From NCBI GenBank assembly GCA_963556495.2, contig OY747711.1:39164914-39228913 (forward strand): a stretch of DNA of 64,000 nucleotides, written 5' to 3'. How positions within the stretch are numbered: the stretch's first letter is position 1; each line of letters starts with the position of its first letter. Shown in pieces: positions 62,890-64,000 of the stretch. This stretch comes from Valencia hispanica (taxonomy: Eukaryota; Chordata; Actinopteri; Cyprinodontiformes; Valenciidae). Both the position numbers and the translations under genes were made by a program. Below the pieces are notes generated by a model. The model was not told where the DNA came from, did not search any database, and saw only the letters and a program-made list of their open reading frames with translations.

Positions 62890-63046
62890 TTGTTCTTAGT
62901 TGACTAAATTGACATTTAAATAGAGAATCCACTGTAAATTGAGATTGGTAACAATTCTTGGTGTTTCTGTAAGACAGAAAAAAAAAAGCTCCACGAGTCC
63001 TTTCAGCTTTCTGACACTCCTGCAATCATCCATCCTGTGGTCTGCT

Positions 63047-63271
63047 CTACCAGACGGTGCGCTTCACCCCCGCCCAGATGGAGCGTTTGAGCCCCTGCGC
63101 GGCTCGAACGTCGTCCCAGTTCAGCTTGGTGTTGGGGATCTCGTCCTTGGACTCCGGGTTGGGACGCGCTCCGTCATTAGGGCTGGCCACCACCACAGGC
63201 AGCGGGCCACGGTGAGGCTGGAACTCCACAACGTGAAGCTGCTTCTTGTCGGCCAGCGTTTGATGAGTTTC
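63047..63271 (-). CDS. mrps5: Mitochondrial ribosomal protein S5, last coding exon (partial gene)
   Basis: The exon starts at 63271 after a pyrimidine-rich acceptor ending CAG and runs 74 codons to a TAG at 63047-63049. It reads [17 protein letters not shown], then [10 protein letters not shown], then [20 protein letters not shown]. This fits my recollection of the C-terminal tail of vertebrate MRPS5, the uS5m protein of the small mitochondrial ribosomal subunit. GC content is much higher than the surroundings, as for a coding exon. MRPS5 is the tail-to-tail neighbour of MAL in mammals, which supports both names. The rest of the gene lies beyond the right end of the window. Confidence 0.75.
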   Translation of the reverse strand, partial: ETHQTLADKKQLHVVEFQPHRGPLPVVVASPNDGARPNPESKDEIPNTKLNWDDVRAAQGLKRSIWAGVKRTVW

Positions 63272-64000
63272 CTGAAGGGTGGTTGAAGCAGAAGTATTGA
63301 GCAGCGAAACAGATTTAGCAAGAGAAGACAAACTCAAAAGGAGATTTTTTTACTTTATTTTATCTGATGATAATGATGAGGACATAAGCAAAGAAGAATA
63401 TCCGAGTTTTTATTAAAAGCACAAGGGTTATGATGGTCTGGGATAAAGAAAAATAATCAGATAAATCTTTACCCTGAGAGAGAAAGAAATTTTTAATTTC
63501 CTGTATCATAGTTGGCGCAATTTATTTTTTATGCTAGTGTCAAAATATGTATCTTATAAAGTCAATTAAATCAGCAGTTACGACATGCGAGTACTTGTCT
63601 TATTGTGAGTCCACATGTCCTTGAGACATGAGACATGAAACAAGAGGGAAGCTGAGAATCTACACTAGTTTTTTTTGGATAATTGTTTCGACTTTAACAC
63701 TGAGCACCTCAACACTGATTATTATTCAGGGTTTCTTGTCAAACAAAATGTCATCTTTTTTTCTATATTTTTTATGGCAATCTGGACATTTCTGAACAAA
63801 GATTCCACCTTAATAAATAACACATGACTACTATTCAAGAAGATTATCTGTAGCTTTGACAAGTAATAAAAATATGCAATGCTGAAACTGGCTTCCCGTT
63901 TTCCCAATGTTGAATAACAACACTGCTTTTGTTTCATCTGCAATTAAGTGTTTCAAAATCCCTAACACTCTGAGTTTGTTATTTGTAAAAAATTACAATA
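63272..64000 (-). other. Last intron of mrps5 (partial)
   Basis: AT-rich sequence upstream of the exon acceptor, with no further exon visible before the window ends. Confidence 0.6.

Overview
The window looks like nuclear DNA of a teleost fish, probably a percomorph. It carries split vertebrate genes with GT-AG introns, teleost-style L2/CR1 LINEs with an esterase-type ORF1, a class-I endogenous retrovirus, and the common fish dispersed-repeat motifs. Gene order supports this: a complete mal gene (plus strand) faces the last exon of a gene I read as mrps5 (minus strand), the same convergent neighbours as MAL and MRPS5 in tetrapods. Both gene names come from recalled family sequences, not a search.

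Layout. 1-2382: AT-rich DNA with no supported gene. 2383-10769: a nested mobile-element complex on the minus strand. It is a retroviral 3' LTR (2383-3617) plus polypurine tract plus env, with a TTAA-flanked DNA element inside the LTR (2779-3546) and a 4.8 kb L2/CR1-type LINE (about 4264-9084) splitting env inside its transmembrane subunit. Every coding part is broken. 11155-17624: four-exon mal; intron 3 holds a LINE 3' fragment, itself interrupted by a segment with a 29-bp minisatellite. 17625-20089: 3' UTR and intergenic DNA with a long CA microsatellite. 20090-61890: the main feature, a tandem array. 61890-62780: intergenic. 63047-63271: last mrps5 exon, with its intron running off the window.

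The array consists of about 23 head-to-tail units of roughly 1.72-1.75 kb. Each unit is a higher-order repeat of three diverged monomers of one ancestral sequence, and each monomer began with a tRNA-Ile gene. Monomer A carries an apparently intact, intron-containing tRNA-Ile with anticodon UAU (T1; 93 bp with a 19-nt intron). Monomer B carries a decayed copy (T2) that keeps good A- and B-box promoter matches and an intact acceptor/T arm, but has a broken anticodon arm. Monomer C carries only the 3' half (T3). Edges of the array are degenerate and the centre is nearly identical, as expected for unequal exchange and gene conversion. Marker bases show recent block duplications, a conversion tract and one templated rearrangement.

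The protein-like ORFs that recur through the array run across the tRNA genes and are not believed. How the parts could work together is inference: a cluster of TFIIIC/Pol III promoters lies between two convergent Pol II genes, so it could raise tRNA-Ile(UAU) dosage for AUA codons and also act as a chromatin boundary.
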